A stretch of 64,000 bases of DNA from Clostridiales bacterium 1_7_47FAA (GTDB lineage: Bacteria > Bacillota > Clostridia > Lachnospirales > Lachnospiraceae): assembly GCA_000155435.1 (NCBI GenBank), contig DS990263.1:124001-188000 (forward strand), in the 5' to 3' direction. The notes beneath the pieces are model-generated. The model worked only from the letters and a program-made list of their open reading frames with translations, was not told the DNA's origin and did not search any database. This document shows, piece after piece, positions 18,883-28,107 of the stretch (the stretch's first letter is position 1; each line of letters begins with the position of its first letter). The position numbers and the translations under genes are program-made.

Positions 18883-19698
18883 CTACGAAACCCAGATTAC
18901 CTGTTCATTGGTCAGTTCTGCCCTGTACCCATCATGGAAGCATACGTCATATGTAAAGCACCGGCCAAACCTTGGACCCATCTGGTAAATCAGATATGCC
19001 TCTGCTTTGTCCAGATGGAAGCTGATCCAAAATCCGGCTTCAGGATAATACATTCCGGATACCGGGCTTATCCGGTGCCTCACATCATTTCCGACCACAA
19101 CAACGGGCAGGGGACCGCCTTCCTCGCCGGTCCGTGGGGAATCATCAGGCAGATGATCCAGTCTCCAGGTGCAGCATGGACTGTTTTTTAGGTAGCCTGC
19201 GATTTCGGTGGTCTGATTTTGACAATATTGGATGATGGCCGATTGGGGCATTTCCCCGTAGTACGAAGCGTCCTGGCCCCTGGCATATCCTGCAAGTTCA
19301 CGGAAGATGCGGCAGCACTTATCCAGCAGGGCATACAACAGCCCGTCGGACCTTCCCATGTTAAGCGCATACATGACATCGGGCATCAGCTGGTCCTCAA
19401 TACATGACAGATTCTGTTCCAATATGGGGAAGGGAGGATATCCGTAGCTGGTCAGGAGATTAAGGGCATCCTCCTTAAGGGACAGGGGATTATTGGATAT
19501 GATCACGTGCTCCAGCAGTCCTGTGATTTCTTTCCCGTACGGCAGTGTGTTTTTATAGTATGGATCAAGATAATAATCGAGGCATAACAGGAGCCGTTCC
19601 TTGGCATTTACGTCATTTCCTTCCAGTACGTCCCCTATGGCGGTAACGCCGCTTTCCACAATCTTTTTTTCATCATCAGAATATGTAATGAATCCCAT
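18883..19698 (-). CDS. Hypothetical protein, unknown function
   Basis: A 271-aa soluble protein that I do not recognise. It has no signal peptide or membrane helix. The N-terminal half is helical (MGFITYSDDEKKIVESG, ERLLLCLDYYLDPYYKNTLP, HVIISNNPLSLKEDALNLLTSYGYPPFPILEQNL), suggesting helical repeats of immunity-like or HEAT-like type; the C-terminal half looks beta-rich (VGNDVRHRISPVSGMYYPEAGFWISFHLDKAEAYL) and Trp/Tyr-rich. GGGGAGGGT lies before the Met at 19698; an upstream Met is unsupported. It converges with fda and has no partner gene. Confidence 0.7.
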   Translation of the reverse strand: MGFITYSDDEKKIVESGVTAIGDVLEGNDVNAKERLLLCLDYYLDPYYKNTLPYGKEITGLLEHVIISNNPLSLKEDALNLLTSYGYPPFPILEQNLSCIEDQLMPDVMYALNMGRSDGLLYALLDKCCRIFRELAGYARGQDASYYGEMPQSAIIQYCQNQTTEIAGYLKNSPCCTWRLDHLPDDSPRTGEEGGPLPVVVVGNDVRHRISPVSGMYYPEAGFWISFHLDKAEAYLIYQMGPRFGRCFTYDVCFHDGYRAELTNEQVIWVS

Positions 19699-19855
19699 AT
19701 ACCCTCCCCTGAACGTGTTTACGTATTGTTTGAAGCAAATCCTTTTATATTCATATGTTACCACAAGAACACCTGCGTGCAAAGGCTGTCTTGTGCCATA
19801 AAATATTTCATGCTATACTGGAACATGAAAAATACAGGAAGTATCAGGATAAAAT

Positions 19856-20914
19856 ATGAAACAGGAATATTATTACCAGCATATGGATAAGGCGGAGCAG
19901 TCCGTATACCGCGCCATGCTGGATGGATTTGAGATGATATCGCCGGAATTCCCGGTGCTGCGGCTGGATGGAAGGGATTTGTCGGAGCTGTTCTTCAGGC
20001 TCCGCCTGGACCATCCGTCTGTGTTCTATGTGGAGGGGTTCCGTTACCGCTATGCGGAAAATTCGGATTATGTCCAGCTCATACCCCAGTATATGTTTGA
20101 GAAGAAAAAGATTAAGGAAATGAAACAAGCCCTGGAGGCCAGGATGAACCGTCTGATCCAGCCGGCAAGGAACCTTTCACCGGAAGGAAAGGAACAGTAT
20201 ATCCATGATTTCATCTGCACCAATGTCACGTATGATAAGCTGAAGAAACAGTATTCCCATGAAATCATTGGCCCGCTCCAGCAGGGAGTCGGGGTCTGCG
20301 AAGGGATTGCAAAGACGGTGAAGATACTCTGTGACCGTCTGGGGCTTGAGTGCATCATCGCCATCAGCCAGGCCAATCCTGAAAAGGGTGTGCGCTACCG
20401 CCATGCCTGGAACGTGGTAAAGCTTAAGAATACATGGTACCACCTGGATGCCACCTTTGACAATTCCCTTGGAAGGTACGGACAGAAGCGGTTTGATTAT
20501 TATAATCTGGATGACAGGATGATGTTCCGGGACCATGAGCCGCTGGTTTACCAGATACCACAGTGCACGGACGGGACGCATTTTTATTATAAAGAAAACC
20601 GGCTGTCCCTCACTAAGATGGAGGACGTGGCCGGACGCATGAAGGCTGTGCTGAGGAAGAAACAGCCATATTTCGTGTTTCACTGGCGGGGAGGCGCCCT
20701 TAACCGCGCTGTCCTGGAGCAGATTGCAGGGATTGCCTCTGAGGCTGCAAAGGAGAAGGGGAAATACATCCGGCTGTCCGTGAATTATCTTCAGGCAGTG
20801 ATGGAAATAGCGGTACTGGAACACCAGATACAGGATAATATATGCAGGGAAGAAGCCAATGAAGGTGAACTGGACCATGGAACGTTAACGAAAGGGGAGG
20901 GCAGTGATGGATAA
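19856..20914 (+). CDS. Transglutaminase-like cysteine protease-fold protein
   Basis: A 352-aa protein without a signal peptide, carrying a transglutaminase-like core with the Cys-His-Asp triad: GVGVCEGIAK (Cys), YRHAWNVV (His) and YHLDATFD (Asp). An N-terminal helical domain precedes it and a helical C-terminal domain follows. Proteins of this type act as proteases or amidases or have unknown roles. The ribosome site is weak. A TATACT element at about 19812 may be its -10 box. Its end overlaps the start of the MobAB fusion by 8 bases, so they are probably coexpressed although no functional link is obvious. Confidence 0.8.
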   Translation: MKQEYYYQHMDKAEQSVYRAMLDGFEMISPEFPVLRLDGRDLSELFFRLRLDHPSVFYVEGFRYRYAENSDYVQLIPQYMFEKKKIKEMKQALEARMNRLIQPARNLSPEGKEQYIHDFICTNVTYDKLKKQYSHEIIGPLQQGVGVCEGIAKTVKILCDRLGLECIIAISQANPEKGVRYRHAWNVVKLKNTWYHLDATFDNSLGRYGQKRFDYYNLDDRMMFRDHEPLVYQIPQCTDGTHFYYKENRLSLTKMEDVAGRMKAVLRKKQPYFVFHWRGGALNRAVLEQIAGIASEAAKEKGKYIRLSVNYLQAVMEIAVLEHQIQDNICREEANEGELDHGTLTKGEGSDG

Positions 20915-22010
20915 AAGCTGGGGAAGCGTAATCCTGTCAGGCGGCAAGGGCCGCAGGATGGGATATGAGGATAAAAGCGGGCTGTCATATAGGGGAGAGA
21001 CATTCCTGGAAGCAATCAGCCGGCAGCTTGGCATGCTCGGGGGGGCCTGTTACCTTTCCAGGGCTGCCTATAAGGCAGGGGAGGCCCATCATGGTTTTAC
21101 TGTGATTGAGGACACGGTGAAGGGGAAGGATGGGGAATGGATCGGTCCCATGGGAGGAATCTGGTCCTGTTTTGAAAGGACAGGGGAAGACTGCCTGTTC
21201 TTTGTGTCCTGTGACATGCCGATGTTCCGTTCCGTGATGGCGGAGCGGCTTTTGGGATATATGAAGCCGGGGGTTGACGTGGTCCTGTGGAGGACCAGGC
21301 AGGGGCGTATCCAGCCCATGTGCGGTCTTTATTCCAGGTCCTGTGTGCCGGTCCTCAGACAGCTCATGGAACAGCAGGACTACAGGATGATGGGGTTACT
21401 GGACCATCTGGAGTGCGTGGTGGTGGAAACATCAAAGGAGCATATCCCGGACCAGTGGTTCATGAATGTGAACACGCCTGAAATATATGGAAAGCTCAAG
21501 CAGATAACGCCGTCCGTCCTGGCTGTCAGCGGAAGTAAGAATACAGGAAAGACATGGCTTCTGGAACATCTGGTGTCCATGCTTTCCCGATCAGGTGTGC
21601 GCGTGGCTGTGATTAAGCATGACGGCCATGAGTTTGAGGCAGACGTGCCGGGCACGGACAGCCACCGGATGAAAAAAGCAGGGGCTTTTGGGACCGTGGT
21701 CTATTCCGGCAGCCAGTATGCCCTGGTCAAGAGCCAGGCGGGAATGGAGGCAGGGGATTTCTTTGGATTTTTTCCTGAAGCGGATCTGATTTTATTGGAA
21801 GGGCAGAAGTATTCTTCCTACCCCAAAATCGAAGTGCTGAGACAGGAAACCTCATGCAGCCCCGTGTGCCGGCCCCAGACCGTGCTGGCCTATGTGGCGG
21901 ACTGCCAGGTGGACCAGGAGGGTGCCCAGGAACCCAGGAGGGTATTCACCTTTGACCAGATGGATGAGGTGGCTGAACTGGTCATAGGGCATATGGACGG
22001 AAGCCTGTAA
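20907..22010 (+). CDS. mobAB: Fused MobA-MobB, molybdenum cofactor guanylylation
   Basis: A 367-aa fusion. Residues 1 to about 190 are MobA, molybdenum cofactor guanylyltransferase (Mo-MPT + GTP to Mo-MGD + PPi), with signature LSGGKGRRMG, GPMGGI and SCDMPMF. Residues from about 200 are MobB, the GTP-binding adaptor, with P-loop GSKNTGKT and the GTDSHRMKKAGA motif. ATG 20907 sits 6 bases from GGGGAGG; GTG 20904 is closer than ideal. It implies that the organism makes an MGD-type molybdo- or tungsto-enzyme, not encoded in this window. Confidence 0.92.
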   Translation: MDKSWGSVILSGGKGRRMGYEDKSGLSYRGETFLEAISRQLGMLGGACYLSRAAYKAGEAHHGFTVIEDTVKGKDGEWIGPMGGIWSCFERTGEDCLFFVSCDMPMFRSVMAERLLGYMKPGVDVVLWRTRQGRIQPMCGLYSRSCVPVLRQLMEQQDYRMMGLLDHLECVVVETSKEHIPDQWFMNVNTPEIYGKLKQITPSVLAVSGSKNTGKTWLLEHLVSMLSRSGVRVAVIKHDGHEFEADVPGTDSHRMKKAGAFGTVVYSGSQYALVKSQAGMEAGDFFGFFPEADLILLEGQKYSSYPKIEVLRQETSCSPVCRPQTVLAYVADCQVDQEGAQEPRRVFTFDQMDEVAELVIGHMDGSL

Positions 22011-22016
22011 ATGAAC

Positions 22017-22052
22017 CCGGACAGGAAACTGTATGCATGGCTTCCTGTCCGG
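22017..22052 (+). terminator. Hairpin after mobAB
   Basis: CCGGACAGGAA (22017-22027) is complementary to TTCCTGTCCGG (22042-22052), directly after the mobAB stop. The following T-tract is short, so termination strength is uncertain. Confidence 0.6.
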
Positions 22053-22093
22053 TTAAGGCGGCATCTTAGTTAAGGCAGTTATTGATGTAGTTA

Positions 22094-22463
22094 TTAATGC
22101 AGCATTTTCTTAAAATTAACCTGCTGCCTGCCCCCGCCATATCCGCAGCGATTATAGAACTCATGGGCCTGGGTCCGTGCCGCGCCTGAAACCAGCCGGA
22201 CACCGTGGGCACCCGATTCCCTTGCCCATGTTTCGATTCCTTCCAGCAGGGCTTTTCCAACGCCGCGCTTCCTATATGAATCCGCGACCGCGATTCCCAT
22301 GATATTTTTTATCACTGCCAAGGAGCAGCCTTAATTTATCCAGTGTCATCACGTAGTCATATTCATATCCCATCCCGTCCCGGTTCAATTCATGGATGGA
22401 AGGAGCATCATCCATCCTGGCCTCTCTCATCGTAAAATCCATCATCATAAAGTCCTTCATCAT
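22094..22463 (-). pseudogene. Broken GNAT acetyltransferase
   Basis: Two pieces of one GNAT N-acetyltransferase lie in different frames. The N-terminal piece (22463 to about 22325) reads DFTMREARMDDAPSIHELNRDGMGYEYDY and ends at LLLGSD. The C-terminal piece (from about 22321 to 22094) reads KNIMGIAVADSYRKRGVGKALLEGIE and RTQAHEFYNRCGY, containing acetyl-CoA motif A (RKRGVGKAL). Compared with intact relatives, roughly 35-40 codons between them (beta strands 2-4) are missing and the junction shifts frame, so this is a deletion plus frameshift, not a simple sequencing error. Confidence 0.8.
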
Positions 22464-22620
22464 TTCCCTTTCCCCGATCCATTGTTTTGAAATATATGGG
22501 ATTATATGGAATTCCGTATCATTGTACGGTTCACGATACGTATAATCTGAGTATAGCAGATAAATCCATGCCCTGGCAATACCCCTCCGGGGGAGAGGGG
22601 ATTTTCCATCCTTTTTCTGC

Positions 22621-22649
22621 TTGACGAAACGCCCATCCCTTGCTATATT
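22621..22649 (+). promoter_or_regulatory. Promoter of the YtrA-type/mcsA-mcsB-clpC operon
   Basis: TTGACG (22621-22626), 17-bp spacer, TATATT (22644-22649). Two inverted repeats lie just downstream over the start site and early leader. No CtsR-type GGTCAAA direct repeat is visible between 22464 and 22728. Confidence 0.72.
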
Positions 22650-22653
22650 AATA

Positions 22654-22686
22654 ATAACAGCAATTGTTATATTGCTTGTAGAACAA
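22654..22686. promoter_or_regulatory. Two inverted repeats, candidate autoregulatory operators
   Basis: ATAACA-GCAAT-TGTTAT (22654-22670) and TTGT-AGA-ACAA (22676-22686) lie between the promoter and the YtrA-type gene. YtrA-like GntR regulators usually repress their own operon through such sites. The assignment is inferred from position. Confidence 0.5.
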
Positions 22687-22728
22687 ATATAACTTTTATG
22701 TCAGCATAAAACGAAAGATGGTGGATTT

Positions 22729-23139
22729 ATGGTGTTAAAGATTGATTTCAACAGTGATGAAGCAATCTATATACAGCTACGCAACCAGATTATCATGGGG
22801 ATTGCCACGGATATGATACGGGAGGGCGATACACTTCCTTCTGTGCGCCAGATGGCTGATTATATCGGCATCAACATGCATACAGTTAATAAGGCCTATT
22901 CTGTGCTGAAGCAGGAGGGCTTTGTGAAGCTGGACCGCCGTAAGGGAGCCGTGGTGAGTTTGGATATTGATAAGATCCAGTCCATGGGCGAACTGCGCCG
23001 GAACCTGGATGTGGTGCTTGCCTGGGGTATCTGCAAGAATGTTACCAGGAATGAGGTTCACCAGGTGGTTGATGAGATTTACGATAAATACACCAGGGGG
23101 TGTATGGATACGGAAGAAGATGAGGCAGATGAAAATTAG
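22729..23139 (+). CDS. YtrA-subfamily GntR transcriptional regulator
   Basis: A 136-aa regulator with an N-terminal GntR winged helix (AIYIQLRNQIIMGIATDMIREGDTLPSVRQMADYIGINMHTVNKAYSVLKQEGFV) and the short two-helix C terminus of the YtrA branch, ending in an acidic tail (DTEEDEADEN). YtrA-type proteins normally sit ahead of ABC transporters; here it is followed 38 bases later by mcsA, in the place where ctsR usually stands. Control of the heat-shock/arginine-kinase operon is therefore a hypothesis. Confidence 0.88.
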   Translation: MVLKIDFNSDEAIYIQLRNQIIMGIATDMIREGDTLPSVRQMADYIGINMHTVNKAYSVLKQEGFVKLDRRKGAVVSLDIDKIQSMGELRRNLDVVLAWGICKNVTRNEVHQVVDEIYDKYTRGCMDTEEDEADEN

Positions 23140-23177
23140 GACGTTTTTACGCCCTGAATGACTAATGGAGGATTCGT

Positions 23178-23783
23178 ATGTTATGTGAAAGATGCAAGAT
23201 CCGGGAAGCCAATATCAAATACACAGAGATCATTAATGGGATTAAGACAGAACACAACCTCTGCTCCCACTGTGCAAGGGAGATGGATTTTGGTCAGTAC
23301 GCCGCCATTCTGGACGGTGAATTTCCTCTGGGTAAACTCCTGTCCGGCCTTCTGGGACTGGAGGACGATGAGGAGGAGACGGATGTGCGCGGCAAGGTGG
23401 TGTGCCCTACCTGCGGCACCAGCTTTGACGATTTTGTGGAGAACAGCCGGTTCGGCTGTCCTGACTGCTATGGCGTGTTTGACCTGTTCATCAATGACAA
23501 GATGAAGCAGCTTCAGGGAAGCGAGAGCCATAAGGGTAAGCACCCCAAGTTCAGGAGCACGTTTGAAAAGGAACATCCCGATGTGTCCGCGGCAAAAGAA
23601 GAGGATGGCCAGGATGCGCCGGAGACCTCGGATGCCAGGCCGGTGGAGAATACCCGCCCTGCTGCCGTGAATAAGCAGATCCGGGAACTGGAGGGCAGGT
23701 TAAAGGAAGCGATTGAGCGGGAAGAATATGAACTGGCTGCACAGTGCCGGGACCAGATCCGGGAACTGAAGAAGGAGGCGTGA
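23178..23783 (+). CDS. mcsA: McsA-like zinc-finger/UVR protein, activator of McsB
   Basis: A 201-aa protein with two CxxC pairs at the N terminus (Cys3, Cys6, Cys29, Cys32), two more in VVCPTCG and FGCPDCYG, a linker, and a C-terminal UVR motif (IRELEGRLKEAIEREEYELAAQCRDQIREL). McsA binds zinc and activates the arginine kinase McsB, encoded 4 bases downstream. GGAGG precedes ATG 23178. Confidence 0.92.
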   Translation: MLCERCKIREANIKYTEIINGIKTEHNLCSHCAREMDFGQYAAILDGEFPLGKLLSGLLGLEDDEEETDVRGKVVCPTCGTSFDDFVENSRFGCPDCYGVFDLFINDKMKQLQGSESHKGKHPKFRSTFEKEHPDVSAAKEEDGQDAPETSDARPVENTRPAAVNKQIRELEGRLKEAIEREEYELAAQCRDQIRELKKEA

Positions 23784-23787
23784 ATCC

Positions 23788-24828
23788 ATGAGCAGATGGT
23801 ATGACAGCGTGGACAACAAAAGTTCCAACATTGTTTACAGCCGCATCCGCCTGGCGCGCAACTGGGATGAGTATACATTTCCTTCCAGGATGACCAGGGA
23901 ACAGTGCGGGGAAATGCTGGAACGCATGAAGGATGGGCTTAAGGACATAGGCAGCCTGGACGGAATGGAATACCGTTACGGACAGCTGGACGAGATGCAG
24001 GATCTGGAGAAGCTGGCGCTCAGGGAGCGCAGGATACTGAACCTGTCCGCTGTGAATAAGAAGGAACCGGCCGGCCTGTTCCTGTCAGAGGACGAGGGCA
24101 GCAGCATCGTGCTGGGCGGAGATGACCATATCAGGATGCAGTTCCTGGCATCGGGCCTTAAGCTGGATGAACTGTGGCACAGGGCAGATGTGATGGATGA
24201 CTATATGAATGAGCGCTTTTCCTATGCCTTTGATGAGAAGTACGGCTACCTTACTTCATTCCCAACCAATGTGGGAACCGGGCTAAGGGCATGTGTGGTG
24301 CTTCACCTCCCGACCCTGTCCCAGGTCAGGAAGTTCCAGAGCATTGTGGGCGACATGAGCCGTTTTGGGACTGCAATCCGCGGACTGTATGGGGAGGGCG
24401 GCGATAATTATGGCAGCCTCTATGAAATCTCCAACCAGAGGACCCTGGGACAGTCGGAGCGGGAGATTGTGGAGCTGGTGACCAAGGCGGCGGCCCAGCT
24501 TAACAACCAGGAGATGAGGGTGAGGAATGCCACCCTCAATACCCAGAGGCTGGAGCGGGAGGACGAGGTTTATAAGTCCTACGGCGTACTTAAGTATGCC
24601 AGGAAAATATCGGAAAAGGATGCGCGCATCTTCATTTCCCAGCTCATGGCAGGGGAGGAGGACGGCCTTATGAAGCTGGATAAAAAATGCTCCCTTTACA
24701 GCTTGATTATCGGAATCAAGCCTGCCAATTTAAATCTCTGGGCCAAACGGCCTTTGGATAAGGATGAGATGGATGCGGTAAGGGCAGCCTATGTGAGACA
24801 GAATTTACCTGAGATAGCAGATAAGTAA
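23788..24828 (+). CDS. mcsB: Protein arginine kinase McsB
   Basis: ATP:guanido phosphotransferase that phosphorylates protein arginines, marking them for ClpC-ClpP, 346 aa. Diagnostic segments are SRIRLARNWDEYTFPSRM (nucleotide-contacting Arg), the acidic ED-containing loop LFLSEDEGSSIVLGGDDHIRMQ, and NVGTGLRACVVLHLP. AAGGAGG lies 8 bases before the start. It works with McsA (upstream) and ClpC (downstream). Confidence 0.95.
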   Translation: MSRWYDSVDNKSSNIVYSRIRLARNWDEYTFPSRMTREQCGEMLERMKDGLKDIGSLDGMEYRYGQLDEMQDLEKLALRERRILNLSAVNKKEPAGLFLSEDEGSSIVLGGDDHIRMQFLASGLKLDELWHRADVMDDYMNERFSYAFDEKYGYLTSFPTNVGTGLRACVVLHLPTLSQVRKFQSIVGDMSRFGTAIRGLYGEGGDNYGSLYEISNQRTLGQSEREIVELVTKAAAQLNNQEMRVRNATLNTQRLEREDEVYKSYGVLKYARKISEKDARIFISQLMAGEEDGLMKLDKKCSLYSLIIGIKPANLNLWAKRPLDKDEMDAVRAAYVRQNLPEIADK

Positions 24829-24853
24829 TACTTGTAAGGAGGACACGGAATAT

Positions 24854-27487
24854 ATGATGGAACGATATACACCACAGGCCCAGGAAGCGCTGGGTCTTGC
24901 AGTGGAAGTGGCAGAGGGCCTGAACCATGGATATGTGGGAACCGAGCATCTGCTGATCGGCCTGCTGCAGGAAGGCACCGGTGTTGCGGCAAAGGTACTG
25001 GATGACAACGGGGTGGAGGAGGACCGGGTGACCCAGCTGGTAAGCCAGCTGATTGCGCCCAACCCCACCATCCAGACCACGGGGCAGACCACCTATACCC
25101 CAAGGGCGCGCCGGGTCATAGAGAACAGTTACAGGGAAGCAGTGCGCTTTAAGGCGGCGCAGATAGGAACCGAGCACATACTGATTGCCATCCTGCGGGA
25201 AGGCGACTGTGTGGCAAGCCGGCTGCTGAATACCATCGGGGTCAGCATACAGAAGCTGTACATCGACCTGCTGGCAGCCATGGGCGAGGATGCGCCTGCG
25301 GTAAAGGACGAGATTGGCGCCAAGGGCGCAAGGAAGGGCAATGCAACCCCTACCCTGGACAGCTACAGCCGCAACCTGACCCAGCTGGCGGCAGAGGGCA
25401 GGCTGGATCCTGTCATCGGCCGTGAACAGGAGATTCAGAGGGTCATCCAGATCCTGAGCCGGCGCACCAAGAATAACCCATGCCTTATCGGTGAACCAGG
25501 GGTGGGCAAAACCGCTGTTGTGGAAGGCCTGGCCCAGATGATTACGGCAGGCAATGTGCCGGATACCATTGCGGACAAGAGGGTCATGACGCTGGATCTA
25601 TCCGGCATGGTGGCCGGATCCAAGTACAGGGGCGAGTTTGAGGAGCGGATAAAGAAGGTGATTTCCGAGGTCATCGAGTCAGGGGATGTGCTTTTGTTCA
25701 TCGATGAAATCCACACCATCATCGGCGCAGGCGGAGCAGAGGGCGCCCTGGATGCCTCCAATATCCTGAAGCCTTCCCTGGCCAGGGGCGAGCTGCAGCT
25801 GATTGGCGCCACCACCATCAATGAGTACCGCAAGTATATTGAGAAGGATTCCGCCCTGGAGCGGCGTTTCCAGCCGGTGACGGTGGATGAACCCACGGAA
25901 GAGGAATCCGAGGCAATCCTTAAGGGCCTGCGCAGCCGCTATGAAGAACACCACAAGGTGGAAATCACGGACGACGCCCTGGCGGCGGCAGTGAAACTCA
26001 GCAGCCGCTATATCAATGACAGGTTCCTGCCGGATAAGGCCATTGACCTGATTGACGAGGCTTCATCCAGGGTAAGGCTGATGAATTATACAAAGCCTGC
26101 CAAGATTAAGGATTATGAGGCGGAGATTGACGCCCTGGAGGAGGGCAAGGAAGAGGCCATCAAGAAAGAAGCCTACGAAAAGGCGGGGGAGATTAAGAAA
26201 AAGCAGGAAAAACTCAGGGAAAAGATTGCCCAGACCATGGAAAAGTGGCAGAAGGAAAAGGAAACCAGGAAACTGGTTGTAAGTGAGAACGAGATTGCGG
26301 ATGTGGTATCAGGCTGGACCAAGATTCCGGTGAGGAAGCTGGCGGAGGAGGAGTCCGAGCGCCTGATGAACCTGGAAGGCATCCTCCACGAGCGCGTGGT
26401 GGGCCAGGAAGAAGCGGTGACCGCGATTTCCAAGGCCATCCGAAGAGGACGGGTAGGACTTAAGGACCCGGGCCGCCCCATTGGCTCCTTCCTGTTCTTA
26501 GGACCAACGGGCGTGGGCAAGACAGAGCTTTCAAAGGCATTGTCCGAGGCCATGTTCGGCACCGAGAATGCACTGATACGTGTTGATATGTCGGAATATA
26601 TGGAGAAGCACAGCGTGTCCAAAATGATTGGATCACCGCCAGGATATGTGGGCTACGACGAAGGCGGACAGCTCAGCGAGAAGGTCAGGCGCAACCCCTA
26701 TTCAGTGATTCTTTTTGATGAGATAGAGAAGGCCCATCCGGACGTATTCAATATCCTGCTCCAGGTGCTGGACGACGGTCATATCACGGATGCCCAGGGC
26801 CGTAAGATTGACTTTAAGAATACCATCATCATCATGACAAGCAATGCGGGAGCGGAAAACATCATATCCCCCAAGCGTCTTGGATTCGGCATGACAAGCG
26901 ATGCCAAGGCAGATTACAATTTCATGAAGGACCGGGTGATGGATGAGGTGAAACGCCTCTTTAAGCCGGAGTTCCTCAACAGGATTGATGAAATCATCGT
27001 GTTCCACCAGCTGACCAAGGAGCATATCCGCGGAATTGCCGACATCATGCTGAGGACCATCGGGAAGCGCAGCAAGGAACAGCTGGGGATCCAGCTGGCT
27101 GTAACGGATGGGGCCAGGGAGTACCTGATTGACAAGGGGTACGACGACAAATATGGGGCAAGGCCCTTAAGACGTACCATCCAGAACCTGGTAGAGGATA
27201 AGATGGCAGAGGAAATGCTGGACGGCAGCATCAAGGCCGGAGACACGGTGACCGTGGATTTCGACGGTGAGAAGCTGACTTTTAAAGCCAGGTCAAAAGC
27301 AGCTCCCAGACGTAAGGCAGCGGGGAGCAAGGAGGCAGGCGCCAGGACTGCGGGCAGTAAGAACGGCGCCAAGACCGGCACAAAGACTGGTACAAAGGGA
27401 GACGCCGGGTCAGGCGCCAAGACCGGTGCCAGGCCAGGTCCGGCCAAGTCCGGTTCAGGCAAGGCCTCTGCGGGGAAATCAATTTAA
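24854..27487 (+). CDS. clpC: ClpC-type AAA+ unfoldase with basic C-terminal tail
   Basis: HSP100 ATPase of 877 aa that unfolds arginine-phosphorylated and other substrates for ClpP. Order: double Clp_N repeat (1 to about 145, receptor for phospho-arginine), AAA1 with Walker A GEPGVGKT, a UVR-containing middle domain ([22 protein letters not shown]), AAA2 with Walker A GPTGVGKT, and the ClpP-binding loop LGFG in [16 protein letters not shown] is 10 bases from ATG 24854. The last ~65 residues (from about 813) form a Lys/Gly/Ala/Ser low-complexity tail not found in typical ClpC, which normally ends near 810-820 aa. Confidence 0.95.
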   Translation: MMERYTPQAQEALGLAVEVAEGLNHGYVGTEHLLIGLLQEGTGVAAKVLDDNGVEEDRVTQLVSQLIAPNPTIQTTGQTTYTPRARRVIENSYREAVRFKAAQIGTEHILIAILREGDCVASRLLNTIGVSIQKLYIDLLAAMGEDAPAVKDEIGAKGARKGNATPTLDSYSRNLTQLAAEGRLDPVIGREQEIQRVIQILSRRTKNNPCLIGEPGVGKTAVVEGLAQMITAGNVPDTIADKRVMTLDLSGMVAGSKYRGEFEERIKKVISEVIESGDVLLFIDEIHTIIGAGGAEGALDASNILKPSLARGELQLIGATTINEYRKYIEKDSALERRFQPVTVDEPTEEESEAILKGLRSRYEEHHKVEITDDALAAAVKLSSRYINDRFLPDKAIDLIDEASSRVRLMNYTKPAKIKDYEAEIDALEEGKEEAIKKEAYEKAGEIKKKQEKLREKIAQTMEKWQKEKETRKLVVSENEIADVVSGWTKIPVRKLAEEESERLMNLEGILHERVVGQEEAVTAISKAIRRGRVGLKDPGRPIGSFLFLGPTGVGKTELSKALSEAMFGTENALIRVDMSEYMEKHSVSKMIGSPPGYVGYDEGGQLSEKVRRNPYSVILFDEIEKAHPDVFNILLQVLDDGHITDAQGRKIDFKNTIIIMTSNAGAENIISPKRLGFGMTSDAKADYNFMKDRVMDEVKRLFKPEFLNRIDEIIVFHQLTKEHIRGIADIMLRTIGKRSKEQLGIQLAVTDGAREYLIDKGYDDKYGARPLRRTIQNLVEDKMAEEMLDGSIKAGDTVTVDFDGEKLTFKARSKAAPRRKAAGSKEAGARTAGSKNGAKTGTKTGTKGDAGSGAKTGARPGPAKSGSGKASAGKSI

Positions 27488-27574
27488 GAATTATTTCACT
27501 GGTCATTTGGGATGGATTGATGTATAATTTTTATGAGGAAGTTACTTAAGCACAATTAGCAGGAGGATAAGAAG

Positions 27575-27991
27575 ATGCCGGTCATTGAAGAATTAATCTG
27601 CACGGAGCAGGATGGCACCATTAGTTTTGGCAATTACAAGTTAGGGCAGAAGGCAAAGAAGTCCGATTTTGAATATCAGGGAGACATGTATAAGGTCAAG
27701 ACCTACAACGAGATTACCAAGCTGGAGCGCAATGACATGTTTGTATATGAATCTGTTCCGGGAACCGCGGCAGAGCACTTCAGGGTTACGGATGAAGGCG
27801 TGGAATTCACTGTGGAAGGCAGCAAGGATGCGCAGATTACGGTGCAGCTGGAGAACGATACGGATTACGATATTTATGTGAATGACTCAGCGGTTGGAAA
27901 CATGATGACCAATATGAGCGGCAAACTCAGCGTGAGTGTTGAACTGGAGGAAGGTATTTCCGTTCAGGTGAAGGCTATCAGGCGGGTGTAA
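27575..27991 (+). CDS. Small conserved protein of unknown function (sometimes labelled endosialidase)
   Basis: A 138-aa soluble protein, N terminus MPVIEELICTEQDGTISFGNYKLGQKAKKSDFEYQGDMYKVKTYNEITKLERN, predicted to be all-beta with a C-terminal sandwich. I recall close relatives widely in Lachnospiraceae, often automatically named endosialidase, but at this length with no catalytic motif that name is not supported. It has AGGAGGA upstream and its own terminator after it, and sits between clpC and radA. A TATAAT-like element near 27521 may give it its own promoter. Confidence 0.75.
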   Translation: MPVIEELICTEQDGTISFGNYKLGQKAKKSDFEYQGDMYKVKTYNEITKLERNDMFVYESVPGTAAEHFRVTDEGVEFTVEGSKDAQITVQLENDTDYDIYVNDSAVGNMMTNMSGKLSVSVELEEGISVQVKAIRRV

Positions 27992-28024
27992 GTTGGGAAA
28001 GTAAGTCAGGAATGTAAGTTAAAG

Positions 28025-28049
28025 GGCCGGAAGCAATTCCGGCCTTTTT
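28025..28049 (+). terminator. Rho-independent terminator before radA
   Basis: GGCCGGAA-GCAA-TTCCGGCC followed by five T; a perfect 8-bp stem with a tetraloop, 34 bp after the preceding stop. Confidence 0.95.
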
Positions 28050-28107
28050 CTGTGAACCGGGGCATGTCTGGAACATGCCTCCGTGAACATGCGGACAGGA
28101 GGAAGAG

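Noticed and set aside
22464-22728. CtsR operator upstream of the clpC operon
   Set aside because: The GGTCAAA direct repeat is not present on either strand in this interval.
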